Origin: Canna indica
Taxonomy: Eukaryota; Streptophyta; Magnoliopsida; Zingiberales; Cannaceae
Direction of reading: 5' to 3'
Length of the DNA: 64,000 nucleotides
Assembly: GCA_034359265.1 (NCBI GenBank)
Contig: CP136891.1
Location: 7,330,501 to 7,394,500, forward strand
The notes under the pieces were generated by a model that saw only the letters and a list, made by a program, of their open reading frames with translations, searched no databases and was not told the DNA's origin. Numbering within the stretch: position 1 is the stretch's first letter; each line of letters opens with the position of its first letter. The position numbers were made by a program, and so were the translations under genes. Below are positions 46,790-59,100 of this stretch, one piece after another.

Positions 46790-46943
46790 ATCTTGAAATG
46801 CGAGAGGCGCACAAAGTATGATTTCCATAAATGCACATTCGCTCAATATTTCCATACATGAGACTATATATAGCATTACTATCCGTCAAGACTATTCGAC
46901 AAGTTGTAGGGCAAAGTATTGCATGGCCACATTATTTGGCATG

Positions 46944-49243
46944 TGTTTAAATATTTTTATATAATTTATTAAAAATATTTTTGAATCAAACTTCTAATTA
47001 TTGTTTTCTTTATTTTTTTTAAGGAGAAGAGGGTGAATCTTGCAGGTGAGGTTTCACCGTGAGAGTCCACGGTCACGCATGATCATCGGAGGTCATCATA
47101 ATCCTTTCCACAAGGTTTTGGGTGGACTTCGGTGAAGGTGAGTGGCTTGGCTGACAACACGTTCGTGGTTCACCACCACATGGATGGCCAGAGATGTCTT
47201 GATTGATTCATTTATGCCATTTCCTGAAATTTTTTCTGCATTTTGATGTTTGAGTTGCGGTTTGGGGCTGATTGGATGTGTTGCCTCTTCCCCTTTAGGG
47301 TTCAGCCATGTAGGGCAAATTTGGGGAGATGTGAGGCCGGTTGTGTTCCCTTTCGATAACATGGATTTTGGACTTCGTTTGATTTGCTTTCACGCGAGTT
47401 TTCGTATTTATTTGCCTCCAATTGATTGCATTTGTTGTAATTTTTGGATGGTTTATTGGCCGTTATGGCCGAATTTTTGGAGGTGTTCATGGCTCATTTA
47501 ATTTCTGGTTTTCTGCGGTTTTATCTTGTGTTTAATCGAGGTGTTTGTAGGTCGAGTTCTCGGTGAATTCATGCTGAATTTTGCGGCCAACGGTAGGGGC
47601 TGCCATGGCCAAATTGGAGCAGCTATGTGGCTGCAAATTCTCTCGATTTTGATGTCGTTTTGTATTCTCAGTTTTGTGTGCTGGTTGGATGTTGCGATCG
47701 AGTGGCCAATTTCCTTGGAGTTCGCATGCTGAATTTACCCTATTAGGGGCTGCTACTCGGCCTTGGTTGTGTGTGGTTGGACAGCCTGCCAAGTGCTCGA
47801 TGACATGCCCCAAATAAGGGACACATGTTGAAAATTTGTACTTTGTGGTTGGTTCCAATGAATTCATTAAATCTGAAATTGTATATGCCTAGTGTGATAT
47901 AAAACGACGTATAGCCCGGTTGGATAGCGCTCGAGAGAGGGGGCGAGGTGTTCGATGAAATGCCTCTTCCACACGAAATTATACTTAGTCGTGGATTTGC
48001 GTGCCTATTTAGATTCTAATGCTTGTGCTTCAGGAAATTGGGTCGGGAAGCGCTTTTGGCAACCACTCTAACGCCCGACCCGGAGGTATGGATTTTGGGC
48101 CGAAAAACTCGTCAAAGAGCCACACTGACGATCGACCTGGAGTAGCAATGGTTGGAGGGATATTCCCAACCAAAGTGGGCAACGAGGCTAGAGGGTCATC
48201 CTAGCTAGGGATGATAATTTTATCCGCATCTGCCAACTAAAAACCGCATATGCACCGTATTCGATCTATATCCGCAAATAAAAACGAATGTGATTGCGGA
48301 TATGGATTTTAAAAAAAATTATCCATGCGGATGCGGTGCATATATGCATATAGATGCAGATCCGCACCGCATATCCGCATATAAAAATTTATCATTTTAC
48401 TCATATATAAGTTAATATATATTATTTATATATAGCTATGTTTTATGGTAAATTAAATATGAAACCTAATAAATTACTAATTATTATGAATTTTTTACCT
48501 AAATAAATTATTTATTTATTATTTATTAATTGTTTATTAATTGTTTATTAAATGTGGTGCATATGCAGATGCGATGCGGATATTCGCATTTGAATATGGT
48601 GTAGATATGGATATCCATATCCATATCCGCAACGGATGCGATGCAAATACAGATAATACAATATCTGCACTGTATCTTATTTGTTGACATTCCTAATTCT
48701 AACTCGTGAAGCCCCGACACACGAAGCTCGCTACAAGGTCATCCTAAAGACCGTCCCGTACGCTAGTGCACTGAGGCATTATGTACGTCATTGGTTTATT
48801 GGCTTGACGCATGAGATCGGATTGCTTATTTGTTAATTCTATTTTTTTATTATGTTATACTATGCAATGCTTACTTAGGGGGTGCTCGGCTTGAGTCACT
48901 CACTAAGTTCTGAGGACTCACACTCTCTTCTTTGTGTGTGCGCAAGTTCTGAGTAGAGGTATGCGAGTACTTGGAGTCTTGCGGCTAGTGGTGGAAGCTC
49001 GTGAGACATTCCTGTGTCATAGTCGTATGATGGTCATGAGTCATGTAGTGGCATATTGTATATGAACTTCATGTGAGTTTTTTTTTACCTTTCGTACTGT
49101 TGTCTTGAGTACTCATGTTGTTTGGCATGTTTGATTTATATAAATTGCATCTTTTCAATTATGTTCCACATGGTATGTGTTAGAGTTCGGGGTACGAGTA
49201 GTATTCCCGGCCAATCACATGGCCTAGAGTTGGGGGTGTGACA
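46944..49243 (+). mobile_element. Probable solo LTR (Gypsy-like), unit 2
   Basis: 2300-bp counterpart of 38106-40431, flanked by perfect GCATG repeats (46939 and 49244), starting TGTTTAAATA and ending GGGTGTGACA. The perfect 5-bp duplication here supports the boundaries. A nested hAT MITE is present as in unit 1. Confidence 0.7.
48206..48695. mobile_element. hAT-like MITE nested in LTR, unit 2
   Basis: Duplicate of 39368-39881 with ends TAGGGATGATAA and TTGACATTCCTA and small internal length differences. Confidence 0.7.
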
Positions 49244-49445
49244 GCATGCTAAAAATAGTTTCCCTTCAAAAAAATTTTCAAAATTTCGTTGGGAGTACTT
49301 TTAAGAATGATTATAATTTCAAAATACATGCATAAGTTAAAATTGATGGATATAATACCATTAATTAAGATCTATGCAGTTAATGGACCTCGAATGACAT
49401 TTTAGTTTAAGCATTCAGTCCAATTATTAAGATCGATGCAATTAA

Positions 49446-50037
49446 GGCATTGTTTGGATGATGTGAAGCATGGTTTAGTAATATATTATATGATATGATA
49501 TTGTATGGTATGATACTTTAAAAATTATTATCTTGTTTGGAATAATGATATGGTATAATATGATATGGCTTACCAAGACTCCGCTCTCCTCCATAATTAC
49601 TGTCATTTAATCATACCATATTATACCATCCTCCCAAATAAGCTTATAGTTTTTACAGTACTATACCATACAATATCATACCATATCATACATTACTAAA
49701 CCATGCTCTACCTCATCCAAACATGGCCGAATTGAAGGAGAACGTCATCTTGGCTAAGCCGATCAAGAATGATAAATAAAAGTCTAATATGATATGAGTA
49801 TATAAAGGGCATAAGAGAAATTATAAATTTTGATTGGTAATATTGTAGAAATAAAATTTCATGAAATCATGAGAAACCACCAAATCCATGATTTAAAAAC
49901 TTGACCAAAACTTATGATTTTCAAATCATGAGATTACCCTATCACACCATGATCATTTATTAGAAGTTTTCCCAAACATAAAATTAAATCATATCATACC
50001 ACGATAAATCATACACTACCATAAAACAAACAAGTCC
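49446..50037. mobile_element. Tourist-like MITE, unit 2
   Basis: Duplicate of 40634-41221, flanked by TAA on both sides, with ends GGCATTGTTTGGATG and CAAACAAGTCC. Confidence 0.78.
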
Positions 50038-50457
50038 TAATGGGTGAACAGAAGAACCTAGTTTAATTAATCTTATTTTAGAAAATACATGCAAAATTAT
50101 TCTTTTTTTATTTTTTTTTTACATGCAAAATTATTCTATATATGATATTCACCTCGATAAGGTAACTTCAATTATGAGGAGCACGATAACTATTCTATTG
50201 AGTGAGTAATTTTTTTGCAAAATTATTTGTCTTCATCAATTTGTAAAAGAAAAAGCAATATAAAACAAAATTATGATACCATAGACAAAGATTCAATATA
50301 TAAATAGTCTTCGTAACATGATTTAAATAAAAGTACATCTGGTCAACACTTAATTTCACACAGGAGCTAGGTTGAAGGTGTGAAATTAAGACAACTTATT
50401 ACCCCTCCATCCTCTTAAGCCTTATTATTTATCAAAACCAAACCAAATTATTGGATA

Positions 50458-50750
50458 TTAACATAAGCACCGACATGCATTACCAATACACTCGCCAGTG
50501 CACGCCGGGTTACAAGAAGCATGGCATTGATTAATATCGCAAATTGCTTGAATTCGAGTAGCAACTATAGATAGCATAAAGCCTAAGAAAAATAAGTAAA
50601 TATTTAAATTAAATAAACACGAAGAACATCTAAAAAGATAAGAGAAATGAATTAAAAGAATATAGAGAATCAAATATGTAATCACTTACTTGAGGTCATC
50701 ACGATGAGAACTAACAACAAACACGCTAGAAAAGTTTTGTTTGTCGCCAT
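50458..50750 (-). CDS. Small secreted 8-cysteine peptide, copy 6
   Basis: Exons 50690-50750 and 50458-50582 join through AA|GTAAGT and CTTAG|GC in phase 1 to give 61 residues. The signal peptide spans about residues 1-28. The mature region has eight cysteines in the same spacing as copy 5 and ends CRCLC. Its 5' flank is shorter and distinct: after ATTCTTTATAG it lacks the GATTGATGAT segment of copies 4 and 5. The foldback element that follows copies 4 and 5 is absent, so this is the copy at the right end of the array with the ancestral upstream arrangement. Confidence 0.78.
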
Positions 50751-51418
50751 CTTGATTTTCTTGTGATGAACGTTGTATTCTTTATAGTGGTGGCATATAC
50801 GTTACTTTGAGAGATAGCGTATATATATATATATATGGATTTAATTCATTACTTACGTACGTTGCACGCAAAAATTAAATTCCTTATATAAATGGCACAA
50901 TATATTGTAGTATATAATGTAAAAGAGGAGCCCACCTTACAAGTATATATATATATTAAATTTAGCTATTAATCATGCATTTGCAAATAATGTTAAGGTG
51001 GTAATTGATTGGATTTGGTGTAGGATTTAATATTGGTATCAATATCGGAAATTCCTTAATTGGGTCAATTAAGACTAGATTGGAATGGAAGTCAAAATTG
51101 AATATTAAATAGAGATGGCATATAACATTTTAATTCTTTTTAAAAAAGAAAAGGAGCAAAAGTCATAAGGATATATGGGGAATTAATTAATTTTACAATA
51201 ATAATGATAATTTTTTTATAAAAGAAATTACTATAAATTTATTGGATTTGCAAATGATGTTAAAAAGTAGCATTTCATTTGATTTGATGAAGATTTAATA
51301 CTGGTGTGAAAATTGGAAGTTCTTTAATAGGATCAATTAAATACTCCGACGGAATCAAAACAAATTGGATTATGAGTTGGTAGTTTGTTTGTAACATTTA
51401 AAATTAATTAATCGAGAT
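50751..51418. other. 5' flank of peptide gene 6
   Basis: It includes an AT run (50819-50836) and the empty site of the foldback element (AATATTGGTATCAATATCGG near 51032). It also holds the related AATTAATTAATTTTACAATAATAATGATAA segment shared with 36220 and 44020. No gene is visible. Confidence 0.5.
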
Positions 51419-51430
51419 TCCTCGCGTAAT

Positions 51431-51771
51431 ACCAATGATGATTGGTAAAAGTGAGTCGACATTTGTTTTTCTTAATCAATGTCTTAAGTTCGAGTCTTGT
51501 GAATGGAGAAAACTACCGTTTGAAGAGCTTTACTCCCTTAATGGGCCGACTCAAAAAAGATCAAACTGGATTAATGACTCACTGGTAGCTTAGTGGTTAC
51601 ACATCCTGTTATGTTGTCAATAATTCAAAGGTTTGATCCTCGGTTGTAGTACTTTATGCACATTTTCACATCTTTGTACATCTTGTAAAATGTGCCTTGT
51701 GCGTATAATTTCCGCGTCTTTGTACATCGTGTAATGACTATGTTATAAAGCCATTTAAAAAAAAAATAGAA
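51431..51771 (+). mobile_element. SINE with two tRNA-like parts
   Basis: 341 bp between perfect 12-bp repeats TCCTCGCGTAAT (51419 and 51772), ending in an A-rich tail (about 51756-51771). The second half contains TAGCTTAGTGG near 51588, an RNA polymerase III box A, and GGTTTGATCCTC near 51632, a box B. The first half has a box-B-like AGTTCGAGTCTTG near 51486. The layout suggests a dimeric tRNA-derived SINE mobilised by a LINE. It is not a working tRNA gene because no cloverleaf closes. Confidence 0.82.
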
Positions 51772-51795
51772 TCCTCGCGTAATTATATTTATAAT

Positions 51796-52223
51796 TGTTC
51801 TTGCCTGAATATCGGGGCAATACGGTAAGGCCTGGTGCGTCTCCTCGTCAGGTGTAGCACCAGTGGGGGACCTGTAAATGACACTCTGGCGTCCAAGTCA
51901 AGAGGTGATCGAGGTCGAGGTAATAGAAATTAGACTCTATGTTACCTAAGACGTGTTGTGTCTGTATATATTGCAGGGTGAGAGATTGTTGGTGATGATG
52001 CTACTCGATAATCTTGTAGGGATATTACTCATAATGGGTCGAGGCTGATCCTAGAGATGTTAGGCTCGTAATGACGAATCCCTCGTATTTAATGAGGACA
52101 TGTGAGTCCTGGTATGGCCAGATGGAGCCCCGAGCTAAGCCGTTTGGCTTGATTGAGTCGGATTCATGAGTGTGGGTGCTTCTAGGCCTAATCCAGTCGG
52201 CCAAAGTGTTAGTTCAGTCCACA
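51796..52223 (+). mobile_element. LTR-like repeat family R1, copy 5 (5' LTR)
   Basis: Starts TGTTCTTGCC and ends GTTCAGTCCACA. It contains all R1 blocks, including GGTAATAGAAATTAG, CTGTATATATTGC, TGTAGGGATATTACTC and GGCCTAATCC. It is followed immediately by GCCCCCGAGC and a gag-like region, so it acts as the 5' LTR of a partial element. Confidence 0.7.
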
Positions 52224-53522
52224 GCCCCCGAGCTTGGTCAGAGTCTGAAGGACTTTAGATGTTGGTTGTGTTCCATAAGTTTGTTAGCTTTTGGTTGGGT
52301 TGTGTGGGTGTTGAATTGCTGATGCGGACGAACCGAGGTGCTGCGAGAGCCGTGGTTGTTATGAGTGCTGAGGTTTGGCTTCTGATCGACCTGTGGAGAG
52401 CATGTGCCTATCGTTTCGAGCTGATCAAGGCAAATTTGGTCGGCATGTCTTTGTTGTATCGTTTTGCGGCCCTTCGATTTTCGTTCATGCTATGTTGGCT
52501 GCGTAGTGGGAGGGATTGCCTCCTCCGTGGCTGTTGCTAATTGGCCTTTTCCTTTTTTCAGCATTAATTTGCATGCAGCTAGTAATCATGACAGAGTGAG
52601 CTGTCCGTTCATGCCTAGAGGAGATTATGGGGAACCATTGTTGATGAGCCGGAGCGTCGTTTTTCCTCCAGTGAGCCTTTCTTCTTTGCTCTAGCTAGTT
52701 TTTGTACTTGTTGGGATTGACCTTAGGTTAGTAGGCTCATACTGACCCGTCCCTGTTTGTTAGGGTTCCGTGATCTTCGCTGGGTCGATGGTGTTGATGA
52801 AGATTTTGATTGTCTTCCATGTTCCCCGATGGATAGGATATATCATCGGGAGGAGCCTGAATTCATCTTTATATACCGAACCCTTTTTGAGGATCTTGGA
52901 GTTCGACTTCCGTTTACTGACTTCGAGCAATGGGTATTGAACTTGGCCAACGTCGCCCCTACTCAACTGCATCCAAACAGTTGGGCATTCATCCGCTATT
53001 TTTAGATCTTGATGAACTGTCTTGGGATCAAACTAAGCCTCTTCGTGTTCTTTTTCCTTTTTCAAGCAAAGGGGACTCAAAAAGCACTATGGGTGTCCTT
53101 CAATGGTGTTCTTGGGAGACTGAAGACCGGCTGTGGTGGAAGGCTCCCATTTGAAGATCGAGACTGAAGAAGCCAAGGCCAAGGTGAAAAGGTACAAGCT
53201 AGCAATGCAAGACCTTGACGATGAGGTGACCCGCTTTTGGGATGCTACCCTCACCATGTACACTGAGGGTTTTGAAAGAGTGGTAGATCAAGCTAAATTA
53301 TTTGCTCTTGAGGTCGACTTTTTTGGGGTCGACCTTCTCAAGAAAGTGAAGGATGGCACTTTCGTTGATCCTGAGATTGAGGGGGAGATTCCTAGGCCGC
53401 CTGAAGAGGGACCCTCGGCATCATTTCCGAAGCAATGCTCATCTTCTCCTATGAACGTTGATATTGCAGGGAGGGATACTCTCGCCACGCCTGCTGAGGC
53501 CGAGGTGGCCACTCCTTTATAA
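52224..53522 (+). pseudogene. Gag-like ORF with putative gypsy-type transposon domain
   Basis: From 52757 the frame reads HREEPEFIFIYRTLFEDLGV, then RLPFTDFEQWVLN and APTQLHPNSWAFIRYF. This is the conserved core of the plant 'putative gypsy type transposon' domain (PF04195). A TAG at 53003-53005 stands where the homology continues with ILMNCLGIKLSLFVFF in the same frame. A second frame (53133-53522) encodes a Lys/Glu-rich helical segment, then FERVVDQAKLFALEVD and an acidic Pro-rich end, as in the C-terminal part of such proteins. Non-coding remnants continue to about 53820. Inactive; typical of non-autonomous LTR elements. Confidence 0.7.
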
Positions 53523-54137
53523 TGTTTTTAACCACCCGTCTGTGGGTTGTCTGGACGAATGCTTGTAATGAATTGCTGCCCCTCGAGGGCATTTGAGATT
53601 TTTTGTAGTGTGTGACGATTGCTTCTTTACGAACTTATATGTGTGCTTTCGGGCATTTTTTTCCTTGCTTTTTGGTTTGCGTGTCCAAGTTTCTTCGTCA
53701 GTCTGGGAGGATATCCCGGTAGTTCTCAATCGAGGTCATTGGTTGTAGCCAGATTCCTTGTTGGGGGGTACGCGGCGAGGTGCCCGTTGAGAGTGTAGGA
53801 GCTCGTTGTTGGCGACTAGGGTCGTAAGTTGTACATGAGGTTAAGTCCTATATTACAAATAGGATTGTTTTGGAAGTACCTTTTATGTAGTATGGCGGTT
53901 GTTAGAGCCAAGGTGTGGCAATTGTGAAATTGAAGGCTCGGGGCGGGGTGCCGAGGCATGGAATAGCAAAGGTTCTGAAAACCTGCAAATGGCGGCGCTA
54001 CGGCCGAGGATTGCGCTGGGGTCAAGCTGAGCTCGCCGAGGAACATAAGACGGGACCGCGAGAGAGGTCGTTAAGGGCTTTGAGGCCGAAAGTAGTGGCG
54101 TTGAGGCCGAGGACCACACTTGGGGGGTCAAGCCGAG
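53523..54137. other. Probable internal remnant of the R1 element
   Basis: Follows the gag-like frame without a boundary. GC-rich frames on both strands carry no recognisable domain. No second LTR copy was found at its right side. Confidence 0.35.
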
Positions 54138-54219
54138 CTCGATGACCCAACTCGACCCGGTTACTTGTTGGTTGGGTCGTATTATTTTTTTCTCCAAACC
54201 CGACCCGTGAACACCTCTA
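54138..54219 (-). mobile_element. hAT-like MITE terminus, truncated
   Basis: Ends with CCCGACCCGTGAACACCTCTA, resembling the right ends of TAGGGGTG-type hAT MITEs, preceded by CCCAACTCGACCCGG words. No matching left end was seen. Confidence 0.35.
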
Positions 54220-56079
54220 TGTATGTGTTACTTCTTGATTCATTAATATATGGCATTGTGTTAAAATAAATTACATACACAAGTTAGAATTAGTATGCAT
54301 GTGCAATTCCCTTTTGGAAGTGTTATAAAATTATTGATAGTGTTATGAATTATGATACATGTCAATACTATTGGAGCTATAAGAAATGTTACGGTGTCAT
54401 CATATTATTGCATTGACCTACTTATGGTCCTTAGCCTTTGAGCTATTAGCGGGGACACCTTGCGACCTATTGAACCTTAGGAAGTTCTTTGGCGAAGATA
54501 TATACCAATTATTCATTGATACAGTACGGTGTGGCGGCACATTCACAGTGTTTACTAGCTATTTTCGGATAACCATTCTTATTTGAGCAAACAATGAGGA
54601 CTACTCTCAATTTCTCAAAAGTGCATATGAAACCCACGGAGCTCTTAACTACTTCCACTCTTAGTTTGGTACGTGTTGCTGGAGCTAGTTAACTATTTCA
54701 TAGTGCTATTGGTACTAACATTTGATGCTTTATAAATAATAGTGGCATGAGTTAGATTACGGTGTTGTAGTTTGATGTGCATGGTACTAATGCTTTGAGT
54801 TATATTTTACATAACTCATAGTGTTTTTGGTGTCATTCTTAATTTGATGCATTAAGCATGATATATAGTAGTATTGCACAAGTTAAGCGAAACTATTATT
54901 CACAATACCTTTGATGCATGTCCATTGATACATTTTTACATGATTTATAAAGTGACCAAGGGCATGAGTTGTTCTGTTATTATTTGGTTTGTAGGATCTT
55001 GAAGCAACTTACATCTGATTGTGTATATACTTACCTTACTATTTGGTTATATTGACATAAATCTTACTCAGCATTCCAGCATTCCATTGATTTCCTTGTG
55101 ATTACTTCAGTTTTGCATGCATGAGCCAGTAGTTATGAAGGACTACTTAGTTATAGTATATTAGGCACACTCTGATATTACCTTTTTTTTTTACCAACAT
55201 TGTGATAAATTTTTTTATTTTACGTTATTCGCTCGTAGGAAGATATTATAATTGTTTCCACTACATAATTCTCATGTTTCCTTGTTGTCCTTGTCACCGC
55301 TCTTGTAGGCATTGTCTGCCTCAATGGGGAGCGGCTCTAAGAGGGACATGATAAATAAGCGAGTGGCCCTAGGAGGGGTGAGACACTCATTTCCCATGGC
55401 TAAAGCTAAGACTGATTGATCTGGTCAAGGAAGATCAATCAGAAAACATTTGAGCGAGAGTTCCGCCGCTTCTTTGTTGTTATTCTCGAATTGATCGTCT
55501 GCGATCGTCATTGTAGCCGCTGTGTCATCTTACTTTATTTTTTCTTGCGGCATTGCTTCTATTAAGAAGTTCGTTGTTCGGCATTTTCGCCTGCCTATTT
55601 GAGAAACATGGATGATAATTAAAATCGGTTAAATAGAAGTTTTTAGACTTTTGTAAAAGTCTAAAATCAAATATCATATCGAACTCGGAGACATTTTAGG
55701 AGTTTTGAGAAAATAATTATGAATTTAAAAAATTTTGAATTCTTATTATAGATCAGAGAATTTTTTTAATCCATGTTATGATGGATTCATTCAATAAAAT
55801 TGCTCATTGATTATTACAAAGAGAAAGCATTTGAAAAATTAATTATACATCGCGCGCATGCATCCTAACCACCTGATATAAAAATCTTTAAAGAAAGTAC
55901 AAAATCAGGGCATATTTGTTGATAAAGTGAATAGGACATATTCTTTAAAATAATATTTTTTATTTAAAAATATAAAAAAAATCACGTAAATTTATATTAA
56001 ATAATATTTTATATTTTTTTTATTAAAAATCACTCCATCTTCATATGAGACAATCAATTTAAAATTGGAATCTTGATCA
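54220..56079. other. Unassigned sequence
   Basis: About 1.9 kb without a supported gene. The longest frame (54386-54586) has no recognised domain. The stretch from 55300 to 55560 is GC-richer but shows stops in all frames. No terminal repeats were found. Confidence 0.35.
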
Positions 56080-56134
56080 AAATCTAAACTTTTTTTTTTT
56101 TTTTTTAAACCAAAAACAGACTCAACTAAAAGGT

Positions 56135-59100
56135 TCACTCCCTACTCAGTTGGGAGGGAAAAGGATGTAGCGGGTTACCAGCCGTGCATTCCTCGCCTCC
56201 AACCAAATAAGAATATTTTCCCCCTTGAGATCCAATATTTTTATTCCTTTCAGTCAAAGTCTTTACAGGATATACCCTTGGTCTATCACCACAAGCACTC
56301 ACCTCATCTAATGCTCTCAACTGATTTATATACAAACTATCAACAAGGTAAATTGAACCATCACCACAATTCCACTCCCTACACTCGTCACCTGTCAGTC
56401 CTAGTCTTGATAGGTTGTGTGCTTCATTGTTCTTTTCCCTCTTGATATACTCCCAACCACAAACAACTCCTACATCCTTCATTCTAGAAATTTTATTTAT
56501 CAGATTGCATATCTTCCAATGAGGCCTACTCTCGCCATACAACATTTTAATGAGCAGCTCACAGTCAGATCTTACTATCAAATTCATCCATCCTTTTTTC
56601 CTCACGTTGTCACGGCCATACCACATTGCTATAGCCTCAGCAAGCATAGGCTCATCAGCTGCACCTTTTGCCATGCCAGCCAATACCCATTTACCCTGCT
56701 TAGCAATCAGATATCCCAACCTAGCACTATTTCCATTCTTCCAGCTAGCATCACAATAGAAAACATTTAAACCATCATTACAATTACCTTCCTGGTCCTC
56801 CTGATACCTATTCCTGTTATGCATCGAAGATCCACTCCTTTCCCTGTTCTTTCCCACCATTCCACCATATTGCATTGTCTCTTCAAATGCATAGCTGAGC
56901 ATAGAGTCTTAATTCCCCAAGATTTTTCCTTAAATTTCATCATATTCCTGTTTCTCCATAATTGCCATAAAGAATTTGCAATGAAAGCTATTAGCTTTTC
57001 CCCTGATTCTTTTTCATATCCCTTATCCTCTCTTAACCAGTCCCCATCTTTCCATGTCTCTTTGTAGCTCAAGGATACTCCCAGTTTTGTCTCCACATAG
57101 TTCCAGTAATGTTCTGCTATTGAGCATTCAAAAAAGATGTGATTTATCTGATCCTTTTCCTTACTGCATACATAACATTTTTCAACCTCCTCACTTTTGA
57201 ACTTTGCAAACTAATCTGATACTGGTAATCTCCCCCACATCAGCTTCCATATGAAGATCTTGACATTTTGAGAAATTTTCAAGTTCCATATTTTTCTCCA
57301 GTCTACATCAGATTCAACACTCAAATCCTCTTTACTTTTCAGATGCCAATAAGCACTCCTCACTGAAGCTTCTCCAAGTTTACTATCCTTCCAAATCCAA
57401 TGATCATCACCTCCTTCCATATCCACCTGTATTATTTCAATTTTATTCTTCAGATCATCTCCAAAACATTTTTCTATAAGTTGTCCATTCCATCCAGATT
57501 CATTGAATAACTCCTGTACATATACTAATTTTTCCAACTGATTACAATCAATAAAAGTTGGCCATTTCACTAGAGGTACTTCACATATCCAAGGATCATC
57601 CCATATCTTTGATTTCTTTCCATTCACAATTCTCATTCTCATACCTTCTCTCATATCTATCATGCACTTGTAAATAGATTTAGCAATCCACGAGCCCATC
57701 CACTTCCTTTCTTCCATCCAAGGGTGCCAATTTCCATACTTTTGTAGATATCAACCCAGAGTCTTTTATCTTCATTCAACACTGAGAAAACTCTCTTAAT
57801 AAGCATGGCCTTCTTCATTCCAACAATATCTCTCAGCCCTAAGCCACCCACTGCCTTACTAGCTGTTACCCTACTCCAGCTAATAAGTCTTGCTGATTTC
57901 TTGTTATTATCAGCACCCCAAAAAAAATCCCTTGATGCCTTGGATATCTTTTTCACTACACCTTCACTGACCCAAGAAGTAGATAAGGAATAAACTGGTA
58001 TTGAACTTACTACTGAGTTCAATAGTGTGCTCTTGCCAGCTTGAGAAAGTAACTGCTTGGCCCAAAAATCCACTTTTTTGTTTACTTTTTCACACAATCT
58101 ATTCTGGTGACTGGAATTAAGCCTTCTCGGATTGATCAAAGACCCCAAGTATTGCATAGGTAAACTTCCCTCCTTCATATCAAAATAGCTACATATCCTA
58201 TGTTTTCTGTCAGGTTGACACTTTGTAGGGAAGAAGATTTCAGACTTCTCTCTATTAATTTTCTGGCCAATAGCTGCACAATAATTTTCCAAGATTTTCT
58301 TCAACCCTTTACAAGATTTATCATTCCCTTTGATTGCAAAGACAATATCATCAGCAAAAAGCTGATGACTAATTGTTGTATCCTTTATGTGATAAGGAGT
58401 CATTCTTTTTTTGCTGCAGTAATCCCTAGTCATTACTGAGATTGCCTCTTCCATTATAATGAAAAGGTAGGGAGATAAAGGATCTCCCTGCCTAATTCCT
58501 CTAAAGCTTTTAAACCTTCTAGAAATCTCCCCATTAAAATAGCAGCTGAAACTTATTTCCTCAATACAACATTTTATCCACCTAATCAGTTCTTCAGGAA
58601 AACTCATCAGATTAAGAATTTTATACACTGCTCTCCATTTTGTCCTGTCATATGCCTTTTCCAGATCAAGCTTTAGCAGAATATTGGGGTTGCTTGCTTT
58701 GGAATAGAAGGAGTTTACCATTTCAGATACCACTAGAATATTCTCTTGAATATATCTTTTAGGCACAAATGCAACTTGTTCCTTGCTAATCACCTTGTCC
58801 AACACACTCATTCTGTTAGCTAATATTTTGGCCACTATTTTGTATATGACATTACATACTGCTATCAGTCTGAATTCTTTCAGCTTCTTTGCTTTGTCTT
58901 TTTTTGGGATCAGAACTAACTTTGTGTCATTCCACCCTGCAGGCATTCTGTAAGAGTTAAATATACTTTCTATTTCTCTTTTCATTTTATCTTTCATACT
59001 ATCCCAGTTATGAATGAAAAATTCTGCAATATATCCATCAGGTCCCGTACTCTTTCCCCTTCCCAGACCCTTTACTGCCTCCCAGATATCATTCATCTCA

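Larger units (their letters stand above)
41362..50175. repeat. Right-arm duplication unit 2
   Basis: This 8.8-kb unit is collinear with 33611-41361. It is longer because of a 1.53-kb LTR insertion (45263-46789), partly offset by loss of the unit 1 AAT array and of a 0.3-kb segment. A third, partial copy starts at 50176 and runs through gene 6. Confidence 0.92.

Noticed and set aside
51580..51650. tRNA gene
   Set aside because: Box A and box B are present but no cloverleaf arms pair, and target duplications plus an A-tail mark a SINE.
54386..54586. 66-codon frame with hydrophobic segments
   Set aside because: No recognised domain, no conserved neighbours and no splice or promoter support.
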